NCBI GenBank assembly: GCA_963732635.1
Contig: CAVTAL010000035.1
Location: forward strand, 248,001-312,000
Direction: 5' to 3'
From: JAKFWF01 sp963732635
GTDB lineage: Bacteria > Pseudomonadota > Alphaproteobacteria > Rhizobiales > Hyphomicrobiaceae
DNA: 64,000 nt
Shown one piece after another: positions 54,783-63,700 of this stretch. A program made the translations under genes and the position numbers. The notes beneath the pieces are model-generated. The model worked only from the letters and a program-made list of their open reading frames with translations. It did no database searches and had not been told where the DNA came from. Each line of letters opens with the position of its first letter. The first letter of the stretch is position 1.

Positions 54783-55841
54783 ATGGCGACCATCGCGACC
54801 AAGTCCCTGACCATGCCATTCTTGGCGCCGTTCGCGGGCAAGGCGATGAAGACACCACCGATCTGGCTGATGCGGCAGGCCGGCCGCTATCTGCCGGAGT
54901 ATCGCGCCACCCGTGCGACCGCTGGCTCGTTCCTGAACCTGTGCTACACTCCGAAGCTCGCCTGCGAGGTGACGCTGCAGCCGATCCGCCGCTTCGGCTT
55001 CGATGCCTCGATCCTGTTTTCGGATATCCTGGTGGTGCCTGATGCGCTCGGTCAACCGGTCAGCTTTGTCGAGGGCGAAGGGCCAAGATTGACACCGCTC
55101 ACCGGCGACTCCGACCTCGCCAAACTCGCGATTGCCAAGGCGACTGGCCGCTTCGATACGGTCGCCGAGAGCGTGGCGCTGATCCGCGGTGAGCTGCCCA
55201 AGCAAACCGCGCTGATCGGTTTTTGCGGCGCGCCGTGGACGGTGGCGACCTACATGATCGGCGGTCAGGGCTCACCCGACCAGGCGGCGACCCGGCTGAT
55301 GGCCTATCGCGAACCGGCCTTCTTCGGTCGCCTGATCGACCTGCTGGTGGAGGCCTCGCTGGTCTACCTCGGCAAGCAGATCGCGGCCGGCGCCGACGTG
55401 GTGATGATCTTCGACAGTTGGGCTGGTAGCCTGCCCGACGACGAATTCGCCCGCTGGGTGACGGCGCCAACCAAAAAGCTAGTCGCAGCGCTGAAGGCGA
55501 AGCATCCGAACACACCGGTGATCGGCTTCCCGCGCGGCGCCGGTCATGCCTCGATCGCCTTTGCGAAGGCCACCGGTGTGCAAGCGATCGGCTGCGATAC
55601 CGCCATGCCGCTCGACCTGATGGCGGGTGCCTTGGCGGATCAGGGAATCGTGGTACAGGGCAACCTCGACCCCCTTCTGATGATTGCCGGTGGAGAGCCA
55701 ATGACGCGGCGTGCGAAAGAGATCATGGATGCGATGGCGGGCAAGCCGTTCGTGTTCAATCTCGGCCACGGCATCACGCCGCAGGCGAAGCCCGAAACCG
55801 TCTCCGAACTGGTGGAATTCATCCGCTCACAGGGCGCCTGA
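54783..55841 (+). CDS. hemE: Uroporphyrinogen decarboxylase
   Basis: A 352-residue TIM-barrel enzyme that decarboxylates uroporphyrinogen III to coproporphyrinogen III. Present are the conserved PPIWLMRQAGRYLPEYR with the substrate-binding Arg, FGFDASILFSDILVVPDALG with the catalytic Asp, IGFCGAPWTVATYMI and IFDSWAGSL. The C-terminus carries VQGNLDP and FNLGHGITP. The ATG at 54783 lies after a GAGGAAG leader; a TTG at 54756 is less likely. First gene rightward from the candidate origin, followed 3 bp later by hemJ, a heme pathway pair. Confidence 0.95.
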   Translation: MATIATKSLTMPFLAPFAGKAMKTPPIWLMRQAGRYLPEYRATRATAGSFLNLCYTPKLACEVTLQPIRRFGFDASILFSDILVVPDALGQPVSFVEGEGPRLTPLTGDSDLAKLAIAKATGRFDTVAESVALIRGELPKQTALIGFCGAPWTVATYMIGGQGSPDQAATRLMAYREPAFFGRLIDLLVEASLVYLGKQIAAGADVVMIFDSWAGSLPDDEFARWVTAPTKKLVAALKAKHPNTPVIGFPRGAGHASIAFAKATGVQAIGCDTAMPLDLMAGALADQGIVVQGNLDPLLMIAGGEPMTRRAKEIMDAMAGKPFVFNLGHGITPQAKPETVSELVEFIRSQGA

Positions 55842-55844
55842 TCC

Positions 55845-56363
55845 ATGGCGGGTGAGGCCAGTCCCGCGGTTCGGGCAGCGATCGCGCTAGCGATCACTGG
55901 TGCTGCCGTTGGTGCCGCGATGCTGCTGCTCGGCGACCGCGCTTATGAGTGGGTGAAGGCGGCGCACGTCATCGCCATCATTTCCTGGATGGCGGGTATG
56001 TTGTATCTGCCGCGCCTATTTATCTACCACTGCGATGCGCCGAAAGGCTCTCAGCAATCCGAGACCTTCAAGGTGATGGAACAGCGTTTGCTGCGCATAA
56101 TCATCAACCCGGCGATGATTTTCTCCTGGACGCTGGGGCTTTGGCTAGCCTGGAAAGCCGGGTTCTTTTCGGCTCCATGGTTCCACGTGAAACTGCTTCT
56201 GGCCGTCTTGCTGTCGGGCGCGCATGGCTATTTTTCGGCGTCAGTCCGCCGGTTTGCCGAGGACCGTAACGATAAACCGCCCCGCCATTGGCGCATGGTC
56301 AATGAGGTCCCCACCGTGCTGATGATCGGCATCGTGGTGCTAGTGATCGTCAAGCCGTGGTGA
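55845..56363 (+). CDS. hemJ: Protoporphyrinogen IX oxidase HemJ
   Basis: A 172-residue, four-helix inner-membrane protein of the HemJ/UPF0093 family. The conserved His and Lys are in EWVKAAHVIAIISWMAGMLYLPRLFIYH and in WFHVKLLLAVLLSGAHGYF. C-terminal RMVNEVPTVLMIGIVVLVIVKPW is also typical. It oxidises protoporphyrinogen to protoporphyrin late in heme synthesis. It starts 3 bp after the hemE stop. The WFHVKL codons contain a ParB-site-like palindrome (56180-56193). Confidence 0.9.
   Translation: MAGEASPAVRAAIALAITGAAVGAAMLLLGDRAYEWVKAAHVIAIISWMAGMLYLPRLFIYHCDAPKGSQQSETFKVMEQRLLRIIINPAMIFSWTLGLWLAWKAGFFSAPWFHVKLLLAVLLSGAHGYFSASVRRFAEDRNDKPPRHWRMVNEVPTVLMIGIVVLVIVKPW
56180..56193. promoter_or_regulatory. 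parS-like site inside hemJ
   Basis: GTTCCACGTGAAAC matches the core of the general ParB-site consensus TGTTNCACGTGAAACA. It lies within the codons of the conserved Phe-His-Val-Lys of HemJ, so protein constraint may explain it. Proximity to the two perfect parS copies at 61603 and 63755 raises its likelihood. Confidence 0.45.
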
Positions 56364-56500
56364 GCATCGTCGGATGCCAGTCACCCGCTCTCCGTCCCCA
56401 ACACGGGACCGTTATGCCCAGTGACGCCGGTCAATGCGCGTCGGTGAACTTTGCTTAGCCTGAGACCTCGTGGGGGCTGTTCAATACCACGGAGGCTTAA

Positions 56501-56761
56501 ATGCGAATCTTCCCAGTTTTGGCGACCGCGCTGTTGCTGACGGTCATTCCTCTCGCTGCGCCGGCGATGGCCAAGGATGGTTGCCCGGCCGGGATGAAGC
56601 GGGAGTGCAAGCAGCAGTCCTATCCGCCGAAGGCGCCGCCCGCCTGTCGCTGTGTTGTCGATCCGAGCAACCCCGGCTCTGGCAACCAAGGTAAGGCCGA
56701 GGTCAAGAAGAGTAACGTGCCGCAAGTCAAGAAGAGCAAAAGCCCAGGCTCGAACGACTGA
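56501..56761 (+). CDS. Small secreted Cys-containing protein, unknown
   Basis: An 86-residue protein with a signal peptide (FPVLATALLLTVIPLAAPAMA) and a short mature part with four cysteines (GCPAG, RECKQ, ACRCV). A Lys/Ser/Pro-rich tail follows. The start ATG 56501 follows GGAGG. No family is recognised. It stands between hemJ and rho on the same strand. An inverted repeat just after its stop may end its transcript. Confidence 0.65.
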   Translation: MRIFPVLATALLLTVIPLAAPAMAKDGCPAGMKRECKQQSYPPKAPPACRCVVDPSNPGSGNQGKAEVKKSNVPQVKKSKSPGSND

Positions 56762-57070
56762 TCTGTAGGGTTCGATCACCGCTCTCCAGGTTCATCGCGA
56801 TTAGGCGACCACCGTTCAGAGCGGTGACTGCCCCTGAAACTTGCCGCCACATTTCCCTTCCTTCCGGGAACAAAGCCTGCTATTAAATATTCCCGTGGGA
56901 TTGCTGGCGGCGGAGAGGCCTGCCGGCACGATAAGCCTTTCGGTGCCCTACCGACAGCGGCTCACCCCATGGCAGCGCACACACGTGCGCCCTCCCCTTA
57001 CAGAACTTCCGGCTCGGCATCCGCCTCTCACCCACCTCACCCCGCCAGAGCCCGCGTGGAGCCCAATTAA
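56762..57070 (+). other. rho leader region with inverted repeat
   Basis: 309 bp without a gene. TCACCGCTCT (56776-56785) and AGAGCGGTGA (56818-56827) form a perfect 10-bp inverted repeat with a 32-base loop. Downstream lies an AT-rich patch (TATTAAATATTCCCG, about 56881-56895) suitable for the rho promoter. rho leaders are commonly autoregulated by Rho; that is inference here. Confidence 0.5.
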
Positions 57071-58336
57071 ATGGCTGAAATGAAACTACAGGACCTCAAG
57101 GCGAAGTCCCCCACTGAAATGCTTTCGTTTGCCGAGGAACATGGCGTCGAGAACGCCAGCACCTTGCGCAAGCAGGAACTCATGTTCGCGGTGCTCAAGC
57201 AGCTCGCGGCCAAGGAAATCGACATCACCGGCATTGGCGTCGTCGAAGTGCTGCAGGACGGCTTCGGCTTCCTGCGCTCGCCCGACGCCAACTATCTGCC
57301 TGGTCCCGACGACATCTACATCTCGCCGTCGCAGATCCGTAAGTTCGGCCTGCGCACCGGCGACACCGTCGAAGGTCAGATCCGCAGCCCGAAGGACGGC
57401 GAGCGCTATTTTGCCCTGCTCAAGGTCAACCAGATCAACTTCGAGGATCCGGAGGCTGCCAAGCACAAGGTCAACTTCGACAATCTGACGCCGCTCTACC
57501 CGACCCAGTGGCTCAAGATGGAAATCGAAGATCCGACCATCAAGGATCTGTCGGCGCGCGTGATCGACATCGTGGCACCGATGGGCAAGGGCCAGCGCGC
57601 CCTGATCGTCGCCCAGCCACGAACCGGCAAAACAGTGCTGCTGCAGAACATCGCGCACGCGATCTCGGTCAATCACCCCGAGTGCTATCTGATGGTGCTG
57701 CTGATCGACGAGCGGCCGGAAGAAGTCACCGACATGCAGCGCACCGTTAAGGGCGAGGTCATCTCCTCGACCTTCGACGAGCCGCCGACCCGCCACGTGC
57801 AGGTTTCCGAAATGGTAATCGAAAAGGCAAAGCGCCTGGTCGAGCACAAGCGCGACGTGGTGATCCTGCTCGATTCGATCACGCGCCTGGGTCGTGCCTA
57901 CAACACCGTGGTGCCGTCATCCGGCAAGGTGCTGACCGGCGGCGTCGACTCGAATGCGTTGCAGCGCCCAAAGCGGTTCTTCGGTGCGGCGCGTAACATC
58001 GAGGAAGGCGGCTCGCTGACCATCATCGCCACCGCGCTGATCGAGACCGGCAGCCGCATGGACGAAGTGATCTTCGAAGAGTTCAAGGGCACCGGCAACT
58101 GCGAAGTCGTGCTCGACCGCAAGGTCTCCGACAAGCGCATCTTCCCGGCGATCGATATCGCCAAGTCCGGCACCCGCAAGGAAGAGTTGCTGGTCCCGCG
58201 CGATCAGCTCAAGAAGATGTATGTGCTGCGCCGCATCCTCAACCCGATGGGCCCGATGGACGCCGTCGAGTTCCTGGTCGACAAGCTGCGCTCCACCAAG
58301 ACCAACGGCGAGTTCTTCCAGAGCATGAATACGTGA
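57071..58336 (+). CDS. rho: Transcription termination factor Rho
   Basis: A 421-residue hexameric RNA helicase. The N-terminal Rho_N region (KLQDLKAKSPTEMLSFAEEHG) and CSD RNA-binding fold (GFGFLRSPDANYLPGPDDIYISPSQIRKFGLRTGD) precede the ATPase core. The core has Walker A PRTGKT, Walker B VVILLDSITRLGRAYN, Q-loop and R-loop segments GGVDSNAL and GTGNCEVVLDR. Length is normal and no insertion is present. It starts at ATG 57071. Confidence 0.97.
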   Translation: MAEMKLQDLKAKSPTEMLSFAEEHGVENASTLRKQELMFAVLKQLAAKEIDITGIGVVEVLQDGFGFLRSPDANYLPGPDDIYISPSQIRKFGLRTGDTVEGQIRSPKDGERYFALLKVNQINFEDPEAAKHKVNFDNLTPLYPTQWLKMEIEDPTIKDLSARVIDIVAPMGKGQRALIVAQPRTGKTVLLQNIAHAISVNHPECYLMVLLIDERPEEVTDMQRTVKGEVISSTFDEPPTRHVQVSEMVIEKAKRLVEHKRDVVILLDSITRLGRAYNTVVPSSGKVLTGGVDSNALQRPKRFFGAARNIEEGGSLTIIATALIETGSRMDEVIFEEFKGTGNCEVVLDRKVSDKRIFPAIDIAKSGTRKEELLVPRDQLKKMYVLRRILNPMGPMDAVEFLVDKLRSTKTNGEFFQSMNT

Positions 58337-58355
58337 AGGCGGCGGTTAGCCGGTT

Positions 58356-58454
58356 CCGTAGGGCGCAATAGCGACTTCGCGTATTGCGCCAGCCACGAAC
58401 ACCGAACATGAGGCGCGGCGCAATACGGCCCAAGTGGCCTATTGCGCCCTACGG
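58356..58454. repeat. Two-hairpin palindromic element (REP-like)
   Basis: Outer arms CCGTAGGGCGCAATAG (58356-58371) and CTATTGCGCCCTACGG (58439-58454) are perfect 16-bp complements. Inside lie two hairpins, both with GGCGCAATA...TATTGCGCC stems (58362-58390 and 58417-58448), so the 9-mer occurs four times. It sits right after rho and supplies the stop codon region of the methyltransferase remnant. The architecture is shared with the element at 63540-63641. Confidence 0.8.
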
Positions 58455-59327
58455 CTTTGCGACGCGACCCACGGCCAATACAAATACTTCTCGCCAACAG
58501 AAGTCGGGGTCGTCGAGTAAGGCCTGATTTGGATTCGTTACGCGACTCTCCCGCAAGATGTTTAAGTCGTGCTGCTGGAAATGCCGTAGCCTTCGGCTTG
58601 ACCTTTGCCAAAGTTTCAGGCAACCGGTTTCGACCAAGAGTGAACGTGTCGACTGGCGGCAGCGGCGCCCAACGCTCGATGTGCCAGGTGTTACGCCGGC
58701 GAATATCGGTCAGGCCGGCGCGCCGAAACCGAGAAGGCCAGCGACGAGCCGCCGCAGACTCGCGCCGAGCTTGACCGGTTCTTGCAAAATCAGCCCGCCT
58801 GCTCGACCTGAGGCCAACCGGGCGAGCACGCCCGGGTGCGAGCGGCACGAATTGGAGCAATCGAGTTATCGAAATCCTTGATCGCAAGCAAATCCGCCCG
58901 GGCTTCAAGAACACGCTTGAATTCGGCGATCGCCTGATCGAACTCGTCCTCGGTCAGATACTGCACGACGTTGGCCGACCACACGCAGTCGAACGTGAAA
59001 TCCGCGAACGGCAGCTTCAACAAACTGCCGACGCGCGCTTGAACAGTTGCGGGCAGCTTTCCGTCCCGCACCAGTGCCTCAACGTGGGCGACGTTTTCGG
59101 GCGCCAAGTCCATGGCGGTGATTGAACCGCTCCGGCCCGACCAATTCGCTCATCAACGGCAGAAAGCCACCTCCGCCGCAGCCGGCGTCGAGCACCTTCC
59201 AACCGGCCTCGATCCCGACAGATCGCAGCGCTTCTTCGTATTCAGGTCGTGCCGATTGGAAATGCGTGTCGAGCCAGGATGCATCGGCTAGTGCATGGCC
59301 GGTCGACGTGAGCTTCGTAGAGGTCAT
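58449..59327 (-). pseudogene. SAM-dependent methyltransferase, multiply frameshifted remnant
   Basis: A class-I methyltransferase broken into at least four frames. The start (MTSTKL... at 59327, with GGGAGG upstream) leads through SWLDTHFQSARPEYEEALRS and the SAM motif VLDAGCGGGGFLP. One extra base at 59132-59133 shifts the frame; DLAPENVAHVEALV...FDCVWSANVVQYLTEDEF then continues. Further breaks separate GVLARLASG and LQEPVKLGASLRRL, then GLTDIRRR and WHIERWAPLPPV, and finally LLDDPDFCWREVFVLAVGRV ending at 58449. The order matches an intact family member, so it is one decayed gene, not several. Its last codons lie in the repeat element next to rho. Confidence 0.8.
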
Positions 59328-59468
59328 GGAAATTCCCTCCCGCGTTATGCCAGAAATATTCAGTAGCAATACCCAATCTGAACGCAAATTCGCTGCGTGT
59401 GCAAGGATCAAGTACCGTGGTATCCTCGATTGTCTCTTGGCCAACGCATCTCCAGCAGGAACAAAAAC

Positions 59469-60191
59469 TTGGCTCAAACCCTGAACGCCCTCGGCCAGCC
59501 GGTCGGTGAACCGCTGCCCGGTTGGACCGCCAGGCCGAAGCCGCCGCGCACGCCGATCACGGGGCGGAGCTGCCGCGTCGAAATGCTCGATCCGGCCAAG
59601 CACGCGTCGGACCTATTCGCCGGCAACAAGCTCGACACCGAGGGCCGCAACTGGACCTATCTCGCCTACGGCCCGTTCGAGAAGTTGGAAGACTATCGCG
59701 CCTGGCTCGACAGCGTTGCCAAGACCGAGGATCCGCTGTTCCACACCATCGTCGATCTGGCGTCGGGCAAGGCGGTCGGCATCGCAAGTTTGATGCGCAT
59801 CGATCCAGCCGGTGGTGTGATCGAGGTCGGCCATATCAACTACTCGCCGCTACTTCAAAGGAAGCCGCACGCAACCGAGGCGATGTTCCTGCTGATGAGC
59901 AGAGTGTTCGACGAACTCGGCTACCGGCGCTACGAGTGGAAATGCGACAACTGCAACATGCCGTCGCGGGCAGCCGCTGAGCGCTATGGTTTCACCTTCG
60001 AGGGCGTGTTCCGGCAGGCGGTGGTCTACAAGGGCCGCAATCGCGATACCGCTTGGTTCTCGATCACCGACAAGGAATGGCCGGCGATCAAGCGTGCGTA
60101 CCAGCAGTGGCTGGCGCCGGCCAACTTCGCGGCTGACGGCACCCAGAAGGCCAAGCTATCTGACTTGATCGCGGCGTCGCGGCGGGGCTAA
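59469..60191 (+). CDS. GNAT acetyltransferase, RimJ/RimL-like
   Basis: A 240-residue N-acetyltransferase. The start is TTG 59469 with AGGAAC 8 bases upstream. No upstream ATG or GTG in frame has better support. Features are PFEKLEDYRAWLDSV, IGHINYSP-like VGHINYSPLLQRKPHATEAMFLLM (acetyl-CoA loop region), RYEWKCDNCNMPSRAAAERYGFTFEGVFRQA and a C-terminal helix. Similar proteins are annotated as RimJ/RimL-type acetyltransferases in Bradyrhizobium. The substrate is unknown. It lies between the methyltransferase remnant and mnmE. Confidence 0.82.
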   Translation: MAQTLNALGQPVGEPLPGWTARPKPPRTPITGRSCRVEMLDPAKHASDLFAGNKLDTEGRNWTYLAYGPFEKLEDYRAWLDSVAKTEDPLFHTIVDLASGKAVGIASLMRIDPAGGVIEVGHINYSPLLQRKPHATEAMFLLMSRVFDELGYRRYEWKCDNCNMPSRAAAERYGFTFEGVFRQAVVYKGRNRDTAWFSITDKEWPAIKRAYQQWLAPANFAADGTQKAKLSDLIAASRRG

Positions 60192-60231
60192 TCCGTGCGA
60201 CCGCCTTGCATGGAAGATTGGTATTGCGTTC

Positions 60232-61590
60232 GTGTCCGAAGTCCCCACCGCCACCGCTAACGACACCATATTCGCGCTTGCGACTCCGCCTGGCCGCTCG
60301 GCGCTGGCGGTAATCCGGGTATCTGGACCACAGGCGCTCACGGCGTTGAATGCCATTGCCGGCGCTACTCCGACGCCGCGGTTCACGGCGCTGCGCATTC
60401 TTCGACACCCGTTAACCAAGCAGCCGATCGATCAGGCACTGGTGATCTACTTCAAGGCACCGGCGACCGAGACCGGTGAGGACATCGTCGAATTCCAGAC
60501 CCATGGCGGTCGCGCAATCATCGCCGCCATGTACGAGGCGCTGGGTTCAATACCCGGATGCCGCATGGCCGAGCCTGGCGAATTCGCCCGCCGCGCCTTC
60601 CACAACGGCAAGATGGATCTGACCGCCATAGAAGGTCTCGCCGACCTGATCGACGCCGAGACCGAGAGCCAACGCGCCCAAGCGCTGACCCAGGCATCGG
60701 GTGCGCTCGACAAGCTCTATAATGGCTGGCGGGCGGAGATGATCCAGGCACAGGCGCTCGTGGAAGCCGCCATCGACTTCGCCGACGAGGGGGACGTGGC
60801 CAACGACGCGGTGATGCAGGCGCGCGCTTCGGCGGTCGGCTTGGTAGGCCGCATCGGAGCGCATCTGGCGCACGCCCATCGGGGTGAGATCCTGCGTTCT
60901 GGCTTTCAGGTAGTATTGGCCGGACCACCCAATGCCGGCAAGTCCAGCCTGCTCAATGCGCTGGCCCGTCGCGACGTTGCGATCGTGTCGGAGGAACCCG
61001 GTACCACCCGCGACGTGATCGAGGTACGGCTTAACCTCGCCGGCATTCCGGTGATCGTCAGCGACACCGCCGGTATCCGCGAGGCGGAAGGCGCGGTCGA
61101 ACGGGAAGGCATTCGCCGCACGGTCGATCGCGCGCGGGACGCTGACCTCGTTGTCTGGCTCGACGAGGTTACGTCCAGCCTTGGTCAGCCGCGACCTGCC
61201 GCTGGTGTTCAGGGCTGGACGGGCGACACTGTTATTGTGCGCAGCAAAGCCGACCTCGACCCGCAGCGCACTCGGTCAACTCGGTCGCTTTGGCTTTCCA
61301 CATTGACCGGCGAAGGTGTCGATGATCTCATCCGTGAAATCGTGGATCGAGCCCGCCTGAAGATTGGCAGTGACGACGCCGAGCCTGCTCCGACCCAATC
61401 CCGTCACCACGGGCATCTGGACCGTGCGCGGCAGCACCTGCAAGCATTTGTCGATGGGTCCCCGACCGAACTCGAACTGCGCGCCGAAGACCTTCGGCTT
61501 GCCGCCACCGAACTTGGCCGGCTAACTGGACGGATCGATCCGGAAGAAGTGCTGGGGGCAATATTCGGCCGTTTCTGTATCGGCAAGTAA
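60232..61590 (+). CDS. mnmE: tRNA modification GTPase MnmE (TrmE)
   Basis: A 452-residue GTPase that, with MnmG, makes cmnm5U at wobble U34. The N-terminal tetrahydrofolate-binding domain starts DTIFALATPPGRSALAVIRVSG. The helical domain contains the G domain (GPPNAGKSSLLN, GTTRD, DTAG), and the C-terminal CIGK carries the catalytic Cys. The start is GTG 60232 with a GGAAG ribosome-binding site. It lies 45 bp upstream of mnmG, and the gap holds a parS palindrome. Confidence 0.95.
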   Translation: MSEVPTATANDTIFALATPPGRSALAVIRVSGPQALTALNAIAGATPTPRFTALRILRHPLTKQPIDQALVIYFKAPATETGEDIVEFQTHGGRAIIAAMYEALGSIPGCRMAEPGEFARRAFHNGKMDLTAIEGLADLIDAETESQRAQALTQASGALDKLYNGWRAEMIQAQALVEAAIDFADEGDVANDAVMQARASAVGLVGRIGAHLAHAHRGEILRSGFQVVLAGPPNAGKSSLLNALARRDVAIVSEEPGTTRDVIEVRLNLAGIPVIVSDTAGIREAEGAVEREGIRRTVDRARDADLVVWLDEVTSSLGQPRPAAGVQGWTGDTVIVRSKADLDPQRTRSTRSLWLSTLTGEGVDDLIREIVDRARLKIGSDDAEPAPTQSRHHGHLDRARQHLQAFVDGSPTELELRAEDLRLAATELGRLTGRIDPEEVLGAIFGRFCIGK

Positions 61591-61602
61591 ATCCAATAAG
61601 TT

Positions 61603-61616
61603 GTTTCACGTGAAAC
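61603..61616. promoter_or_regulatory. parS centromere site (mnmE-mnmG gap)
   Basis: GTTTCACGTGAAAC is a perfect 14-bp palindrome and an exact match to the core of the ParB/Spo0J-site consensus TGTTNCACGTGAAACA (flanks T and T). It is non-coding. A second identical copy lies 2.15 kb away in rsmG. The parA-parB genes normally follow rsmG in this gene order, just outside the window. Confidence 0.9.
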
Positions 61617-61635
61617 TTCTGCTAAATCCTGCTCC

Positions 61636-63504
61636 ATGATCAGAACTTCGTACGATGTTATTGTTGTGGGTGGTGGACACGCCGGTTGCGAGGCGGCGGC
61701 TGCGGCCGCCCGCATGGGCGCTCGGACGGCACTCGTCACCCACAAGGCCGCGACGATCGGCGAGATGTCGTGTAACCCGGCGATCGGTGGCCTGGGCAAG
61801 GGCCACCTCGTCCGCGAGATCGATGCTCTCGATGGCCTGATGGCGCGGGTCGCCGATCAGGCCGGCATTCAGTTCCGCATGCTCAACAAGTCGCGCGGCC
61901 CGGCGGTTCAGGGATTGCGCGCCCAGGCCGATCGCAAGCTCTATCGTGAGGCGATGCAGGCAGCGATTGCCGCGACTGCCGGCCTTGAAGTGATCGAGGC
62001 GGCGGTTGACGACTTGATTGTCATTGATGGCCGCGTGGCCGGCATCGTCACCGAAGGCGGCCGACGTATCCCAGCTGGCGCGGTGGTTCTGACGACCGGG
62101 ACCTTCCTCAACGGGCTCATTCACATGGGCGACGTCAAGATCCCGGCTGGCCGTGTCGGGGACCCGCCCGCCCGCAAACTGTCGGAGCGGTTGGGCGCGC
62201 TGGGTATCGAGCGCGGCCGTCTCAAGACCGGCACGCCGGCACGGCTCGATGGCAAAACGATCCGCTGGGATGACCTTGAACGGCAACCCGGTGACAATCC
62301 GCCGGAGCCGTTCTCCTACCTCAACACCCGCATCACCACGCCACAGGTTGATTGCCACATCACTTACACCAGCGAGGCGACGCATAAGATCGTGCGCGAT
62401 AACCTCGGCCGGTCGGCAATGTATTCGGGCCAGATCGAGGGTATCGGCCCGCGCTATTGCCCGTCGATCGAGGACAAGATCGTCCGCTTTGCCGACCGCA
62501 CTTCACACCAGATTTTCCTTGAGCCGGAAGGGCTCGATGACGACACCATTTATCCCAACGGCTTGTCGACCTCGTTGCCGGCAGAAGTGCAGGAGCAATT
62601 CCTGCGCACGATCCCAGGCTTGGAAGCGGTCGGCATCATTCGACCAGGCTATGCGATCGAGTATGATTATGTCGATCCGCGCGCCCTCCTGCCAACCCTC
62701 GAACTGAAGCGACTGCCGGGCCTGTTCCTCGCTGGCCAGATCAACGGCACAACGGGATATGAGGAAGCGGGCGCGCAAGGTTTGCTCGCGGGGATTAATG
62801 CGGCGGCAATGGCCAGCGGCGGCGATCCGATAACGCTATCGCGCACCAACAGCTATCTTGGCGTCATGGTCGACGATCTAGTGAGCCGTGGTGTTTCGGA
62901 GCCCTATAGGATGTTCACCTCGCGGGCGGAGTTCCGGCTAAAACTACGCGGCGACAATGCCGATCAGCGCCTGACCCCAATTGGACTCGCAGCTGGATGC
63001 GTCGGGTCGGAGCGTGCCAACGCGTTTGTTGCCAAGGCTGCTGCGCTCGAGGCAGGTGAGCGAATGCTGCGATCGCTATCCATGACCTCGACCGAGGCAC
63101 TCCGCTCGGGCATCCAGATCAACCAGGACGGCAAGCGTCGTTCGGCATTCGAGTTGCTGGCTTATCCGAGCGTCGATATCGACCAGCTCAAGACGACGTG
63201 GCCGGATCTCGGGGCGATAGCGCCGCGCATTGCCTCTCAGTTGGAGATTGACGCCCGGTATGCGGCGTATGTCGCCCGGCAGGATGCCGATGTGATCACT
63301 CTGCGCCGCGACGAGTCGACCGTGATACCAGCAGACTTTCGCTATGCCGACCTGCCCGGTCTATCGACTGAGTTGCGCGGAAAGCTCGAACGGCACCGGC
63401 CGGCGAACATCGCCCAGGCCAGCAAGATCGACGGTATGACGCCAGCCGCACTGCTGATCCTGCTGGCCCACGTTCGTAAGCCTCGGTTGGCGCGGTCCGC
63501 ATGA
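61636..63504 (+). CDS. mnmG: tRNA uridine-5-carboxymethylaminomethyl synthase MnmG (GidA)
   Basis: A 622-residue FAD enzyme partnering MnmE. FAD-binding VIVVGGGHAGCEAAAAAARMG is at residues 9-29. SCNPAIGGLGKGHLVREIDALDG, TPARLDGKTI and LFLAGQINGTTGYEEAGAQGLLAGINAA follow. The C-terminal helical MnmE- and tRNA-binding domain is complete. The length is normal. It is downstream of mnmE on the same strand. Confidence 0.96.
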   Translation: MIRTSYDVIVVGGGHAGCEAAAAAARMGARTALVTHKAATIGEMSCNPAIGGLGKGHLVREIDALDGLMARVADQAGIQFRMLNKSRGPAVQGLRAQADRKLYREAMQAAIAATAGLEVIEAAVDDLIVIDGRVAGIVTEGGRRIPAGAVVLTTGTFLNGLIHMGDVKIPAGRVGDPPARKLSERLGALGIERGRLKTGTPARLDGKTIRWDDLERQPGDNPPEPFSYLNTRITTPQVDCHITYTSEATHKIVRDNLGRSAMYSGQIEGIGPRYCPSIEDKIVRFADRTSHQIFLEPEGLDDDTIYPNGLSTSLPAEVQEQFLRTIPGLEAVGIIRPGYAIEYDYVDPRALLPTLELKRLPGLFLAGQINGTTGYEEAGAQGLLAGINAAAMASGGDPITLSRTNSYLGVMVDDLVSRGVSEPYRMFTSRAEFRLKLRGDNADQRLTPIGLAAGCVGSERANAFVAKAAALEAGERMLRSLSMTSTEALRSGIQINQDGKRRSAFELLAYPSVDIDQLKTTWPDLGAIAPRIASQLEIDARYAAYVARQDADVITLRRDESTVIPADFRYADLPGLSTELRGKLERHRPANIAQASKIDGMTPAALLILLAHVRKPRLARSA

Positions 63505-63539
63505 CGGTTGAGACGGTTGCCGGTCATTGTGAGGGCGTA

Positions 63540-63641
63540 GGTTGGGTTAGGACGCCCATTTGCGTCCGTAACCCAACAACTTCGATCACCACCCGTGAAT
63601 TGTTGGGTTACGACCAGCAAGAAGGCTGGTCTAACCCAACC
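63540..63641. repeat. Two-hairpin palindromic element (REP-like)
   Basis: Outer arms GGTTGGGTTAG (63540-63550) and CTAACCCAACC (63631-63641) are complementary. Inner arms GTAACCCAACAA (63568-63579) and TTGTTGGGTTAC (63600-63611) are perfect 12-bp complements. The sequence can fold as two side-by-side hairpins (about 63541-63577 and 63602-63640), each with a GTTGGGTTA stem. It fills the mnmG-rsmG gap. The same two-hairpin layout with a different arm sequence occurs at 58356-58454. Confidence 0.8.
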
Positions 63642-63700
63642 TGCGATTTCAACGGGTTTCGATCCACTCCGATCGTCAATCATTGGCCGGAGTGCAGCAA

